A DNA stretch of 64,000 bases from Alphaproteobacteria bacterium (GTDB lineage Bacteria > Pseudomonadota > Alphaproteobacteria > Micropepsales > Micropepsaceae), in assembly GCA_019241645.1 (NCBI GenBank), contig JAFAWQ010000029.1, positions 62,001-126,000 of the forward strand, given 5' to 3'. Below, in pieces: positions 1 to 10,966 of this stretch. Every line of letters starts with the position of its first letter. Position 1 is the stretch's first letter. The translations under genes were made by a program, and so were the position numbers. Under the pieces are notes generated by a model. The model was not told the DNA's origin. It worked only from the letters and a program-made list of their open reading frames with translations, and ran no database searches.

Positions 1-992
1 ATCGTTTCGATGCGGGTCTTCAGCCTGCGATAGGGAAGCGTGGCCTGCGAGCGCTCGAACTTTCCGAGCCGTTCCTCGATATGCGCGATGACGTCCGACA
101 GGCGGAACGGCGCCGGCGTCTCGACCGTCATATGGGTGGGCTCCGCCGTCTTGCGGACCGCGCGCTGTGCGGCGTTGTCACTGTAGCGCCGCTTCGCGTT
201 GACGACCGCTTCTCCGAGAATCTCGATTTCGGCGTCGCGGTGCTCGTCCGACGAGGTCAGCGCGGCAGTCAATTCCTGAAAATTCAGCAGCCAGAAGGGG
301 AGGTTGAAATTGTTGAGGTTGATGGCCTCGGCCCGGTCGCCGAATGCCGTGAGATATTCGTTGTGCACGTCCAGCACGACGATATGCGCGTGCTTGTGAT
401 CGTCGAGGATGCGCTGAAGGATCGCGGTAAGCGCGCAGGATTTTCCCGAACCCGTAGCGCCGGCGATGAGGAAGTGCTTGGACAGCAGATCGTCCACCCG
501 AAAGCTCGCGGCGACGGCCGGATCCTGATACAGTGTCCCGACCTTCACCGTGGCCAGCGCGGGCGGAGCATAGACACGCGTGAGGTCGTGACGGTCGGCG
601 AGGAGCACCGGGTCGCCGATGCTGGGTGGACTGGTGACGCCGCGCCGGAACGTAAGTCGCCGGTCAGCGCCCGCAATCACCACTTCCCCCACCAAATTCA
701 TTTCGACGAGACCCATCTCCTCGCCGTCGCTGTCGCCGGGTGGCAGCGGCGTGCTGACTGCTGTGACCAGGCCTATAACCGATGCCGCCGGTGTGGTGAT
801 CTTGGCCAATGCACCGATCTGGACGCGCGGTGCGTCGCTGCGCGGCACAGATTGCAGCGCGCGATCCAGCACAGCGACGGCGCGTGCTCCCGTGACGGAT
901 ACAACATGCGCAATGCGCTCCGGCGGCGAAGCCGGCACGCCGCGCCTTTCGCGGAATGGCTGGGCTACAGGTTTCAGGGCTGGCTGGCTCAT
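1..992 (-). CDS. HerA/DUF87-like ATPase, C-terminus cut by window edge
   Basis: About 330 N-terminal residues are visible; the gene runs off the left edge. A Walker A motif GATGSGKS lies at residues 178-185, followed by a Walker-B-like strand ending VVLDVHNEY. The first 170 residues match the beta-barrel (HAS) plus ATPase layout of HerA-type DNA translocases (family knowledge). The ATG overlaps the stop of the upstream histidine kinase as ATGA, so the two are probably translationally coupled. HerA proteins normally work with a NurA nuclease; none is visible here. The substrate is unknown. Confidence 0.8.
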   Translation of the reverse strand, partial: MSQPALKPVAQPFRERRGVPASPPERIAHVVSVTGARAVAVLDRALQSVPRSDAPRVQIGALAKITTPAASVIGLVTAVSTPLPPGDSDGEEMGLVEMNLVGEVVIAGADRRLTFRRGVTSPPSIGDPVLLADRHDLTRVYAPPALATVKVGTLYQDPAVAASFRVDDLLSKHFLIAGATGSGKSCALTAILQRILDDHKHAHIVVLDVHNEYLTAFGDRAEAINLNNFNLPFWLLNFQELTAALTSSDEHRDAEIEILGEAVVNAKRRYSDNAAQRAVRKTAEPTHMTVETPAPFRLSDVIAHIEERLGKFERSQATLPYRRLKTRIET

Positions 993-1915
993 GCCATGGC
1001 TCCGACAGAAACAGGTGATGGGACGCGCGAGAGCGGCGGCCGGGAGAGGTTTTCGGCCGGCCGCGTCAGGGCGCTGCTTACGATTGCGTTATCGGGTGGC
1101 ACGGCCGGCAGGGTGAGGAGAGCCGTTGTGCCAGCGCCCACATCGCTTGCCAGGCAAAGATCGCCGCCGTGCTGGCGTGCCAGCGCCACGGCAATCGGCA
1201 GCCCGAGGCCGGTGCCTCCATGACTGCGCAGATGATCGGCGCGCACCTGCCCGAAAGGCTTGAGCGCAACGACTAGCTCGTCAGGCGTCATGCCCGGACC
1301 GGTATCGGCCACGGCCACCGTGGCGCCGTCATTCGCCATCCGCCGCGCCACGACGATGATGCGTCCGCGCGGCGGCGTGAATTTGTGGGCATTCGAAAGC
1401 AGGTTGATGAGGATCTGCTTGATTCTGCGGCCATCCACGCGAAGCATCGGCAGATCGCGCCCAAGCCGCAGTTCCAGCCGCTGCTGCTTTTCGTCCATGC
1501 GCTCGCGCACGAGCATCAGGCTGGACTCGATCAGCTCGCGCAGATCATGCGGTGCAATCGACAGCGTGGCGGTTCCGCTTTCGATTTTCGAGATGTCGAG
1601 AATATCGGAGATGATGTTGAGCAGGTGCCGGCCTGCATCCGCGATATGGCATGCATACTCGATATTCTTGTCCGGATTTTGGCCGCCGAGATGCTGGATG
1701 AGGTCGGAGAAGCCGATGATCGCATTCAGCGGCGTGCGCAGCTCGTGACTCATGTTGGCGAGAAATTCTGATTTCGAGCGGCTCGCCAGTTCCGCTTCCA
1801 CCTTGGCGCTGCGCAAAGCCATTTCGCGCCTAGCCTGCAATTGCATGTGGCCAAGCGTCTCGCAGTATTCCGCGAGCAAACCAATCGTGCGGCCCGGCGA
1901 TCGTCGGGGTGCCAT
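989..1915 (-). CDS. Soluble histidine kinase
   Basis: 308 residues with no membrane segment. The H-box [10 protein letters not shown] puts the phospho-acceptor at His57. The N-box [10 protein letters not shown] includes Asn175, the G1 box DTGPGM is at 204-209 and the G2 box GTGLGL at 234-239, so all catalytic boxes are intact. Residues 25-50 look like a charged coiled coil joining a very short N-terminus to the HisKA helix. No sensor domain is recognisable, so the input must come from a partner protein. No response regulator gene is adjacent. The stop codon overlaps the start of the HerA-like ATPase gene. Confidence 0.9.
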   Translation of the reverse strand: MAPRRSPGRTIGLLAEYCETLGHMQLQARREMALRSAKVEAELASRSKSEFLANMSHELRTPLNAIIGFSDLIQHLGGQNPDKNIEYACHIADAGRHLLNIISDILDISKIESGTATLSIAPHDLRELIESSLMLVRERMDEKQQRLELRLGRDLPMLRVDGRRIKQILINLLSNAHKFTPPRGRIIVVARRMANDGATVAVADTGPGMTPDELVVALKPFGQVRADHLRSHGGTGLGLPIAVALARQHGGDLCLASDVGAGTTALLTLPAVPPDNAIVSSALTRPAENLSRPPLSRVPSPVSVGAMA

Positions 1916-2024
1916 GTCTGCGCCTCTTCGGCCGCAAATCTAGGCGAAATTCATTCTGCAACTGTTAAAAATTGCTTCGATGTTTCGCTATGGCACAGCT
2001 TTGGAACGATTTCCTTTCTCAGCC

Positions 2025-3470
2025 CTAATTGACCGTAACCGAAGCAGGCTGCGAGGGAATGCCGTTGGCGACGACTTCCAGCTTGCTCGCTCCGGTTTCC
2101 ATATTCGCCGGCACGTCAAAATTGGTCGACACCGTCTTGTTGCCGGTCGCGACAGCCATGGTGCTGTGATCGTGCGTACGGGCATAGAAAACATGGCCGG
2201 TGGAATTGTTGGTGATGCGCACCAGGGGATAATTGGTGGGCTGGTTGTCCTCGTCGCCGAACGCATTCGCTTGCGACAAGCCGTTGAACTGCTTGCCGGA
2301 AATCGGGTAGCTCGACCCGCGCGTTACGGTGGGCGGCGAGGTTGTGATGACGGGCGCCCATGCCGCCTGGTAGGTGCCGGTGGAGCGGTAGACTTTCTCT
2401 CCGCCAACGAGAACCTCGCCCGTCGGCAGCACCAGGATCGGGACGTAGACTCCCTGCGCGCTCAGGCCCATCGGCAGCAGCTTCTTGCCGTCGAATTCGT
2501 AGAACGATCCGCCGTTGGAGCCTTCAACCAGCACGTTTCCATTTGGAAGCAGCGAAGAAAAGGTATCCATGGCCTGGTCGCCATTGGGAAAGTCCGGCCC
2601 GCGCGTCCACTTGTTCTTCTTCGGGTCATAGATCGAAGTGTGCGCGGTGTTCTCGCCGTCCGGGATTGCGCCGGTGGCGAACACCGTGCCGTCCGGACGC
2701 AACATGGCCGCGCCGACTTCACCGGGCGGGTCGTAGCATTTGTCTTTCGGGCCGTAGGGAATGCAGCGGCCGCAGCAATTCTGCGGACCGCGCAGATCGA
2801 CAACGGTGCTGCCCGCACTCACCCATTTTCCCTGATCGGGCAGGTAGCGCTCGGACTGGGGATGCGTTTTCACATTGTAGGTCAGCACCGAGCCGTCAGG
2901 CAGCAAAGTCCAGCCCTCCTCGGCATTGAAGTCGTTTTTGTTTTTGGAGGGCACTCCTGACCATGCCATTGTTTTCGGATCGAACACGAACAGCTTGTCC
3001 TTGAATTTTTCGCCGACGAGGAACCGGCCATCTGCCAACACGGTCGCGGGCGAATCTCCAATGAAGGGAAGGAGATGGCTATCCGGCGTGATGTCTGCCC
3101 ATTTGTTCTTCACCGGATCGTAGATGGCGCTCTTGTTGGTGAAGGCGAAACTTCCGTTCAGATACTCTCCACCAGCAATCACGACCCGACCGTCGGCGAG
3201 CACGGAAGAGGCTACGTAGAGCGGCACATAACCGGACGGCGGGCTTGCCATCTGCTTCCACGTCCCGTTGACATAGCTGCCGGTGTTGTCAGGCGTCAGG
3301 GCAAACCAGTTGGCCTCGGAAAATCCCTGCACGATCACCCGGCCATCGGTAAGCAGGAGTTGAGTGATGGCGCTCTCGGGCGCCGGATGGGAAAGATTGA
3401 CCAGCGAAGCAGCCATGGCGGGAACGGAAACAAGCGTGAGCGCAAGGCCCAGCAAGGCGCGGCGGAGCAT
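2025..3470 (-). CDS. Secreted galactose-oxidase-like beta-propeller protein
   Basis: Chosen start is the ATG giving MLRRALLGLALTLVSVPAMA, a signal peptide, with a weak AGGA upstream; a longer ORF upstream is unlikely. The 481-residue product has repeated kelch-like blades (recurring VLADGRVVIAGG-type motifs). Its C-terminal Ig-like domain contains NYPLVRITNNSTGHVFYART, as in the galactose-oxidase C-terminal family. A cysteine-dense loop (NCCGRCIPYGPKDKCYD) lies mid-protein. Oxidase activity cannot be inferred. Transcribed divergently from the OmpA-like lipoprotein gene. Confidence 0.8.
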   Translation of the reverse strand: MLRRALLGLALTLVSVPAMAASLVNLSHPAPESAITQLLLTDGRVIVQGFSEANWFALTPDNTGSYVNGTWKQMASPPSGYVPLYVASSVLADGRVVIAGGEYLNGSFAFTNKSAIYDPVKNKWADITPDSHLLPFIGDSPATVLADGRFLVGEKFKDKLFVFDPKTMAWSGVPSKNKNDFNAEEGWTLLPDGSVLTYNVKTHPQSERYLPDQGKWVSAGSTVVDLRGPQNCCGRCIPYGPKDKCYDPPGEVGAAMLRPDGTVFATGAIPDGENTAHTSIYDPKKNKWTRGPDFPNGDQAMDTFSSLLPNGNVLVEGSNGGSFYEFDGKKLLPMGLSAQGVYVPILVLPTGEVLVGGEKVYRSTGTYQAAWAPVITTSPPTVTRGSSYPISGKQFNGLSQANAFGDEDNQPTNYPLVRITNNSTGHVFYARTHDHSTMAVATGNKTVSTNFDVPANMETGASKLEVVANGIPSQPASVTVN

Positions 3471-3582
3471 GGGAATTATCCTAGAAGGTCGGGCCGGGAC
3501 GTTAGCACTCTCCCGTCCATCCGCAACAGGTCCAGCCGGGCAATACATTCAATTTCAACATTCGATGCGTTATTGCTCGACG

Positions 3583-4023
3583 ATGCGTCGGGCTATGCGG
3601 TTGGCCTTTTCGGGACCTTTCTTTCTGGCGGTTGCCGCCTGCGGCACTTTGGGTCCGCCGGCCGCGCCGCCCAGCCCGGGCGCCACCTATGTGGTCATTT
3701 TTCCCAAGGCCAAATTGAGTATCGGGAGGGAAGCGGCCATGGTTATCAATCGGGCGGCGGCGGACGCCAACCTTCACGCGACAAAAAGGGTGCGTGTGGC
3801 CGGGCCGCCGGTGATCGCGACGCCCGGCTACAATCCCGGGCTGGCAGCTCCTCGCATCCAGGCTGTCGAGCGCGCGCTGATCGCGGCCGGCGTGGACGAG
3901 ACGCGGATTGTCCGGGGATCGCTGAGCGCGGAGACCTCGCGGGCGGGCGCGAACGGTGCCCAGCGCGTCGAAATTCATCTGCTCGACAACGCGCCGGACA
4001 GGCCGCGCCGCAAGCGTCACTAA
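3583..4023 (+). CDS. Small OmpA-like lipoprotein
   Basis: The N-terminus MRRAMRLAFSGPFFLAVAAC carries a lipobox (LAVAAC), predicting an outer-membrane or periplasmic lipoprotein. The remaining ~120 residues fit a compact OmpA-like fold: a YVVIFPKAKLS strand, a helix, and an RIQAVERALIAAGVDETRI segment. The start could be ATG at 3565, 3583 or 3595; none has a strong ribosome binding site. An open frame extends back to 3364 but overlaps the divergent gene and looks non-coding. The family is an inference. Confidence 0.65.
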   Translation: MRRAMRLAFSGPFFLAVAACGTLGPPAAPPSPGATYVVIFPKAKLSIGREAAMVINRAAADANLHATKRVRVAGPPVIATPGYNPGLAAPRIQAVERALIAAGVDETRIVRGSLSAETSRAGANGAQRVEIHLLDNAPDRPRRKRH

Positions 4024-4158
4024 GCCTTAATGGACGCGTGTGAATCTGCCGTGAGTGCCTATATCAGCAACGAGACGGCGACATCGCCGGATGCATTCGC
4101 AACCTGGATCGGCTAGGGGTGCGGCGTTCGAGGCGCCACCATTATTTCAACGGCCATC

Positions 4159-7080
4159 ATGACGACCCAATCACGTCCCAACCAGATCAATCGGGCTTCG
4201 AACGCCCTACTGGAGGAAACATCCTTCCTTTCCGGCGCCAATGCCGGGTTCATCCAGGGCCTCTATGAGCGCTGGCTGGATGATCCGGAGTCGGTAGAGC
4301 CTTCGTGGGGGCAGTGGTTTGCAGAACTCAGTCCGCAGAATCCCTCACAGGCCGAACACCAAAGGTGGCCCAATTGGCGGCCGGCGGCCGGTCCGGACGG
4401 TGAACTCATCGGCGCGCTCACCGGACTGTGGCCCCCGCGCAAGAGCGAGATTTCCGCCGCCGACACGCGCAGCGCCGCCAAGGATTCCGTCCGCGCCATT
4501 CATATGGTGCGCGCCTATCGCGTGATCGGCCATCTGGCGGCCGATCTCGATCCACTGCACCTCTGCCCGCAGCCCCGCCTCGCGCAGCTCGATCCCAATT
4601 TCTACGGCTTCCACGAGTCCGATCTCGACCGGCCCATCTTCATCGACGGCGTGCTGGGCCTCGAAACCGCCACGCCACGACAGATGGTGGACATCCTTCA
4701 ACGCACCTATTGCGGCCGCATCGGCTACGAGTTCATGCACATCAACGATCCCGAGCAGAAGGATTGGCTGCAACGGCGCATCGAGGGCCCCGACAAGGAA
4801 ATTCGCTTCACGCCGGAGGGCAAGCGCTCGATCCTCAACAAACTGATTGAAGCGGAAGGCTTCGAGAAGTTTTGCGCCGTGCGCTTCCTCGGCACCAAGC
4901 GGTTCGGCTTGGACGGCGGCGAAGCCATGGTTCCGGCGCTGGAGCAGATCATCAAGCGGGGCGGCCAGTTGGGCGTGAAGGAGATCGTGCTCGGCATGGC
5001 GCACAGAGGCCGGCTCAATGTGCTCGCCAATGTGATGGGCAAGCCGTACCGGCAGATCTTCCACGAATTTCAGGGCGGCGGAGCGCTGCCGTCCGATGTG
5101 CAGGGCTCAGGCGATGTGAAGTACCACCTCGGCGCCTCCAGCGATCGCGAGTTCGACGGCGTGCAGGTGCATCTGTCGCTCACGCCCAATCCCTCGCATC
5201 TGGAAGCGGAAGACCCCGTGGTGCTGGGCAAGGCGCGCGCCAAGCAATTCCAGCTGCGCGATAACGAAACGCGCGCCAGCGTGCTGCCGCTGTTGCTGCA
5301 CGGCGATGCGGCCTTCGCGGGACAAGGCGTCGTCGCCGAATGTTTCGCCATGAGCGGCACGCGGGGATACAAGACCGGCGGCACGGTGCATTTCATCGTC
5401 AACAACCAGATCGGCTTCACCACCAGCCCGGCCTACGCACGTTCGTCGCCTTATCCATCCGATGTTGCGCTGATGGTGCAGGCGCCGATCTTCCATGTGA
5501 ACGGCGACGATCCGGAAGCGGTGGTGCATTGCGCGCGGGTGGCGAGCGAATTCCGCCAGCTGTTCCACAAGGACGTGGTGGTGGACATGTTCTGCTACCG
5601 CCGCTTCGGCCACAACGAGAATGACGAGCCCGCCTTCACGCAGCCGGCGATGTACCGTGCCATTCGCGAGCATCGCACGACGCTGGAGCTTTATTCGAAA
5701 AGGCTGATCGAGGAAGGCACTGTTACCGCAAACGATGTGAAGGACATGATCGCCGCCTTCAACGCCAAACTCGATTCCGAATTCGAAGCGGCGAAATCGC
5801 ATCGCCCCAATCGCGCGGACTGGCTGGACGGCCGCTGGACCGGCTTTGAGAAAGCGCCGGAGGGCGATCGCCGAGGCGAAACCGCTGCATCAGCCGAGTC
5901 ATTGCAACGCGTCGGCCGCGCCATCTCAACCGTGCCGCCGGACTTTCATGCGCATCGCACCATCGCGCGACAGCTGCAGGCGAAGGCGACGATGCTGCAG
6001 ACCGGTCAGGCCATCGACTGGTCGACCGGCGAAGCACTGGCGTTCGGCACACTGTTGGACGAAGGCACACCCGTGCGGCTTTCCGGCCAGGATTCTTCGC
6101 GCGGCACCTTCAGCCAGCGCCATGCCGTGCTGATCGATCAGGAAACCGAGAAGCGCTACACGCCGCTCAAGCACATCCGCGACGGGCAGGCGGACTTCGA
6201 GGTCAATGATACGCTGCTATCCGAGGAGGCGGTGCTCGGCTTCGAATACGGCTATTCCTCTGCAGAGCCGAAGGCGCTGGTGCTGTGGGAAGCGCAGTTC
6301 GGCGATTTCGCCAACGGCGCGCAGGTGATCATCGACCAGTTCATCGCGTCGGGCGAAATGAAATGGCTGCGCATGTGCGGGCTGGTGATGCTCTTGCCGC
6401 ACGGCTACGAGGGACAGGGGCCGGAACATTCATCGGCGCGGCTCGAGCGCTATCTGCAGCTTTGCGCGCAGGACAACATTCAGGTCTGTTATCCGACCAC
6501 GCCGGCCAATTACTTTCACGTGCTGCGGCGGCAGATCCATCGCCTGTTCCGCAAGCCGCTGATTCTGATGACGCCGAAATCGCTGCTGCGGAACCGGCGC
6601 TGCATCTCGTTTCTGGAAGACATGGGCCCGGGATCGTCATTCCATCGCGTGTTCCGCGACCAGGCGGAATGCGTGCCGGGCGCCACGACGATGAAGCTGG
6701 TGGCGGACGATCAGATCAAGCGCGTGATCCTTTGCACCGGCAAGGTGTATTTCGACCTGATGGACGAGCGCGAGAAGCGCAACGAAAATCGTGTCCAGAT
6801 GCTGCGCATCGAACAGCTCTATCCATTTCCGGAAAAAGTATTGGCCGGGGAACTCGCGCGATTTCCGAATGCGCAAATCGTCTGGGTGCAGGAAGAGCCG
6901 AAGAACCAGGGCGCGTGGTGCTTCGTAGCGCCGCGCATCGAAGAGACGCTTGAACATATGGGCAGGCCTGCTGCCGTGCCCTATATCGGAAGGCCGGAAT
7001 ATGCCTCTACCGCGGCCGGCCTGATGAACCAGCACACCGCGGAACTGCATACATTGTTGGATGAGGCTTTGACGATCTAA
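4159..7080 (+). CDS. sucA: 2-oxoglutarate dehydrogenase E1 component
   Basis: 973 residues, the usual length for this thiamine-diphosphate enzyme, which decarboxylates 2-oxoglutarate in the TCA cycle and passes the succinyl group to SucB. The N-terminal segment [17 protein letters not shown] is typical of the family. [10 protein letters not shown] (about residue 278) and [10 protein letters not shown] (about 380) are conserved active-site blocks. The gene is intact and followed within 3 nt by a repeat element that separates it from sucB. Confidence 0.97.
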   Translation: MTTQSRPNQINRASNALLEETSFLSGANAGFIQGLYERWLDDPESVEPSWGQWFAELSPQNPSQAEHQRWPNWRPAAGPDGELIGALTGLWPPRKSEISAADTRSAAKDSVRAIHMVRAYRVIGHLAADLDPLHLCPQPRLAQLDPNFYGFHESDLDRPIFIDGVLGLETATPRQMVDILQRTYCGRIGYEFMHINDPEQKDWLQRRIEGPDKEIRFTPEGKRSILNKLIEAEGFEKFCAVRFLGTKRFGLDGGEAMVPALEQIIKRGGQLGVKEIVLGMAHRGRLNVLANVMGKPYRQIFHEFQGGGALPSDVQGSGDVKYHLGASSDREFDGVQVHLSLTPNPSHLEAEDPVVLGKARAKQFQLRDNETRASVLPLLLHGDAAFAGQGVVAECFAMSGTRGYKTGGTVHFIVNNQIGFTTSPAYARSSPYPSDVALMVQAPIFHVNGDDPEAVVHCARVASEFRQLFHKDVVVDMFCYRRFGHNENDEPAFTQPAMYRAIREHRTTLELYSKRLIEEGTVTANDVKDMIAAFNAKLDSEFEAAKSHRPNRADWLDGRWTGFEKAPEGDRRGETAASAESLQRVGRAISTVPPDFHAHRTIARQLQAKATMLQTGQAIDWSTGEALAFGTLLDEGTPVRLSGQDSSRGTFSQRHAVLIDQETEKRYTPLKHIRDGQADFEVNDTLLSEEAVLGFEYGYSSAEPKALVLWEAQFGDFANGAQVIIDQFIASGEMKWLRMCGLVMLLPHGYEGQGPEHSSARLERYLQLCAQDNIQVCYPTTPANYFHVLRRQIHRLFRKPLILMTPKSLLRNRRCISFLEDMGPGSSFHRVFRDQAECVPGATTMKLVADDQIKRVILCTGKVYFDLMDEREKRNENRVQMLRIEQLYPFPEKVLAGELARFPNAQIVWVQEEPKNQGAWCFVAPRIEETLEHMGRPAAVPYIGRPEYASTAAGLMNQHTAELHTLLDEALTI

Positions 7081-7082
7081 TT

Positions 7083-7205
7083 CCCTCCCTTGAAAAGGGA
7101 GGGTCGGATCGCGCAAGCGATCCGGGGAGGGATCATGCTACGGAAGGTGAAGATGACCCCCACCCGATCCGCTTCGCGGATCGACCTCCCCCTTTTAGGG
7201 GGAGG
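7083..7205. repeat. Hairpin-ended element R1 between sucA and sucB
   Basis: Left outer hairpin CCCTCCCTT/AAGGGAGGG (loop GAA, 7083-7103). Left inner hairpin GGATCGC/GCGATCC (7106-7123), then GGGGAGGG-ATC-ATG. On the right, CCCCCACCC, inner hairpin GATCCGC/GCGGATC (7166-7182) and outer hairpin CCTCCCCC/GGGGGAGG (7185-7205). The ATG at 7135 opens a 32-codon frame that ends in an ATGA overlap with the sucB start. The left outer hairpin is identical to that of R5. Confidence 0.85.
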
Positions 7206-7229
7206 CTTTTCGAGCGCAGAACTCTATCT

Positions 7230-8462
7230 ATGAGCATTCAGATAAAAGTGCCCGCGATGGGCGAGAGCGTTACCGAGGCCACGGTGGCGCGCTGGTTCAA
7301 GAAGGAAGGCGATTCGGTTTCGCGCGACGAACCGGTGCTCGAGCTCGAAACCGACAAGGTGACGGTGGAAGTTCCGGCACCGGCGGACGGCGCCATTGAA
7401 TCCATTTCCGTGCAGGCAGGCGCGACGGTTCAGGTCGGCGCCGTGCTCGGCGCCATTGCGGAAGGAAAAAAGGGAACGCCCAGCGCCACCGCGGCGACGC
7501 GCAATCCGGATGCGGCTGCACCGAAAACAGAAGCGCCGAAATCCGCTCCGCCGCGAGCAGCGCCGGTATCCAACGCGCCTGCCATGCCGAGTGTGCGGCG
7601 GATTTCAGAAGAGAGCGATATCAACCCCGCACAGGTTTCTGGCACGGGCAAGGATGGCCGCGTCACGAAGGGTGACATGCTGGCGGCGCTGGAAGCGCGC
7701 GCGGCACAACGCGCCACCACGCCGGCGCCAGTCGAAATTCCATCCGGCCCGCGCCCGCGCGCCGACCGCGAAGAGCGCGTGAAGATGAGCCGCCTGCGCC
7801 GCACCATCGCGCTGCGGCTGAAGGAATCGCAGAACACCGCAGCCCAGCTCACCACCTTCAACGAGGTGGACATGAGCGACGTGATGCGGCTGCGCGCCGA
7901 ATACAAGGACAGCTTCGAGAAGAAGCATGGCGTGCGCCTGGGCTTCATGGGCTTCTTCGTGAAGGCCTGCATCGCCGCGTTGAAGGAGCTGCCGAACGTC
8001 AATGCCGAAATCGAAGGCGACGACATCGTCTACAAGAACTATTACGACATCGGCGTTGCGGTCTCGACCGAGCGCGGGCTGGTGGTGCCGGTGGTGCGCG
8101 ACGCCGACGAGCTTTCCCTGGCGCAAATCGAGGCGGCGATTGCGGATTTCGGCGCCAAGGCGCGCGACAACAAGCTGAAGCTGGAGGAGCTGCAGGGCGG
8201 CACCTTCACCATTTCCAATGGCGGCGTGTTCGGCTCGCTGATGTCGACACCCATTCTGAATGCGCCGCAATCCGGTGTGCTCGGGATGCACAAGATCCAG
8301 CAGCGGCCCGTCGCCATCGAAGGCAAGGTGGAAATCCGCCCGATGATGTATCTGGCGCTGTCGTACGATCACCGGCTGATCGACGGCCGCGAAGCGGTGA
8401 CGTTCCTCGTGCGCGTGAAGGAAAACCTCGAAGACCCGCAGCGCCTGCTGCTGGACGTTTAG
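7230..8462 (+). CDS. sucB: Dihydrolipoyllysine-residue succinyltransferase (E2)
   Basis: 410 residues. The N-terminal lipoyl domain has the modification site [11 protein letters not shown] (Lys near 43). A Pro/Ala linker follows, then a peripheral-subunit-binding domain (about 115-150, [20 protein letters not shown]) and the catalytic domain ending [12 protein letters not shown], which has the active-site His. It forms the E2 core of the 2-oxoglutarate dehydrogenase complex. The start codon overlaps the end of a mini-frame from repeat R1. Confidence 0.97.
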   Translation: MSIQIKVPAMGESVTEATVARWFKKEGDSVSRDEPVLELETDKVTVEVPAPADGAIESISVQAGATVQVGAVLGAIAEGKKGTPSATAATRNPDAAAPKTEAPKSAPPRAAPVSNAPAMPSVRRISEESDINPAQVSGTGKDGRVTKGDMLAALEARAAQRATTPAPVEIPSGPRPRADREERVKMSRLRRTIALRLKESQNTAAQLTTFNEVDMSDVMRLRAEYKDSFEKKHGVRLGFMGFFVKACIAALKELPNVNAEIEGDDIVYKNYYDIGVAVSTERGLVVPVVRDADELSLAQIEAAIADFGAKARDNKLKLEELQGGTFTISNGGVFGSLMSTPILNAPQSGVLGMHKIQQRPVAIEGKVEIRPMMYLALSYDHRLIDGREAVTFLVRVKENLEDPQRLLLDV

Positions 8463-8464
8463 TA

Positions 8465-8857
8465 ATGGCAGAGAGCCGCGAGGGCCAAGAATCGCTAGAT
8501 GAACTCGTGCAGTTCATCAACCGAATCCCGGGCGTTGTTGTTGTTAGTTCTGACGTAGCCGAGGACGGGTCTTGGTGGGTCAAGCTCCGCATCGACATTC
8601 ATCACCAATTAGCATGGAACATTGTTCAGGAGCTTGGTCACATTTTGAACTATCTTAGCCTCACGAAGAGGTTGCCAACCGTATTCATGCCAGTCTCGGC
8701 GCCACCTTATCTCAACGGTGGACCTGAGGAATTTTTGTATTGGGCAATAGAGAGCCGAGGCAGTCAGCCAATCAGTCCACATGATTTGAAGACCCGTTTG
8801 GAGTTCACCTTGCCTAGGCCTGTCGACAATGCGGCGGCATGGCTGGAGCCTCGCTGA
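8465..8857 (+). CDS. Conserved hypothetical protein inserted between sucB and lpd
   Basis: 130 residues starting 2 nt after the sucB stop. Visible motifs are ELGHILNYLSLTKRLPTVF and PVSAPPYLNGGPEEFLYWAI; the C-terminus LPRPVDNAAAWLEPR is Pro/Trp-rich. There are no transmembrane or signal segments. Base composition is visibly lower in GC than sucB or lpd, suggesting later acquisition. I recall similar unnamed proteins in other bacteria but no function. It is probably co-transcribed with sucAB because the spacing is operon-like. Confidence 0.75.
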   Translation: MAESREGQESLDELVQFINRIPGVVVVSSDVAEDGSWWVKLRIDIHHQLAWNIVQELGHILNYLSLTKRLPTVFMPVSAPPYLNGGPEEFLYWAIESRGSQPISPHDLKTRLEFTLPRPVDNAAAWLEPR

Positions 8858-8876
8858 AATACGAAGTGGAGCATCA

Positions 8877-10280
<1,404 letters not shown>

Positions 10281-10314
10281 GGCGAAGCACGAGAGCGTGT
10301 TCGCGAAAAAGGCC

Positions 10315-10644
10315 TCACGCCATCTCGCGGCAGAGCTGCGCGCATTTCTGGCAGGCGTCCACGCATTCTTCCATGCCGTCGAGCTTCGCGCAGTCCTGCG
10401 CGCAGGCGCTGCAAACCTCCGCGCACAGCGCACACATTTGGCGGTGAAACTGGCTCTTGTGCATGATGAAATCGGCGGCTGTCGCGCAGATGGCGGCGCA
10501 ATCGATCATCAGGCGGAAATGTTGCGGCGCCACATGCTCGCCACCTTCGTCCAGGCAGTGCGTCATCGCCATGCCGAGGCAGGTCTTGTGGCAGTGAAGC
10601 GCAGCTTCGACGCAATCCTGTTCCTGCCGGCTGAACGCGTGCAT
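10315..10644 (-). CDS. Cys-rich four-helix-bundle copper-binding (DUF326/Csp-like) protein
   Basis: 109 residues from the ATG giving MHAFSRQEQDCVEAALHCHK. Repeated C-x2/3-C and C-x3-H spacings run along four predicted helices (HCHKTC, DCAAICA, MCALCAEVCSAC, ACQKCAQLC), the pattern of the DUF326 family and copper storage proteins. There is no signal peptide, so it is cytosolic. Proposed role is copper sequestration (family knowledge). No copper regulator or exporter is adjacent. The start lacks a clear ribosome binding site. Confidence 0.85.
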   Translation of the reverse strand: MHAFSRQEQDCVEAALHCHKTCLGMAMTHCLDEGGEHVAPQHFRLMIDCAAICATAADFIMHKSQFHRQMCALCAEVCSACAQDCAKLDGMEECVDACQKCAQLCREMA

Positions 10645-10730
10645 ATGGGGGTGCCGAGGTGCTGCGCACTGATAATCGCCCGCGCCGCCAATCGTTCCTC
10701 TTCTCCCGCTTCCATAGTCGAACGAGGGCT

Positions 10731-10758
10731 TTGACGTGCGGTTGAAGCGCCCTATATT
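10731..10758 (+). promoter_or_regulatory. Sigma70-type promoter ahead of small ORF
   Basis: TTGACG (10731-10736), a 16-nt spacer and TATATT (10753-10758). It sits about 35 nt upstream of the extended Shine-Dalgarno of the 25-codon ORF and could also drive the DUF488 gene. Confidence 0.6.
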
Positions 10759-10793
10759 GGTGGGCGAAACGCAATTCGAAAGGAGGTGGTCCA

Positions 10794-10871
10794 GTGTCTC
10801 ATTGTCATGACCTGCGGCAGAACGGTGCCGCGACCTGGATCGATGCCTCTGGCGAGGTCCAGGTGGCTTGA
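10794..10871 (+). CDS. 25-residue small protein or leader peptide with full-length Shine-Dalgarno
   Basis: A GTG start 7 nt after AGGAGG, within GAAAGGAGGTGGTCC (about 10777-10791), which complements nearly the entire 16S anti-SD tail with one mismatch. The product is 25 residues, MSHCHDLRQN to the C-terminal GEVQVA, with one Cys and two His near the N-terminus and no hydrophobic stretch. A promoter lies upstream, and a 10-bp-stem hairpin lies between this ORF and DUF488. It could be a leader peptide, a regulated small protein or a ribosome-binding sRNA. Confidence 0.55.
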   Translation: MSHCHDLRQNGAATWIDASGEVQVA

Positions 10872-10915
10872 CGCCAGATTTCGGCGGTTCCGTTCGGAAT
10901 CCGTAGCCGACAATG

Positions 10916-10945
10916 GAAGGGCCGCTTCGCAAGAGGCGGCCCTTC
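10916..10945 (+). terminator. Hairpin between small ORF and DUF488 gene
   Basis: Perfect 10-bp stem GAAGGGCCGC/GCGGCCCTTC with a 10-nt loop. Only a weak T-rich tail follows (GTCCTTGTTG), so termination may be partial. Its position 45 nt after the small ORF and 21 nt before the DUF488 start resembles an attenuator. Confidence 0.5.
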
Positions 10946-10966
10946 GTCCTTGTTGATGATCCGCTC

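Noticed and set aside
81-1223. Long plus-strand open frame
   Set aside because: It lies antisense to the HerA-like and histidine kinase genes, whose motifs are clear; high GC creates such shadow frames.
10777-10791. Remnant of a 16S rRNA 3' end
   Set aside because: The sequence is the complement of the rRNA tail on the coding strand at correct distance from a start codon; no other rRNA sequence is near, so it is an extended Shine-Dalgarno.
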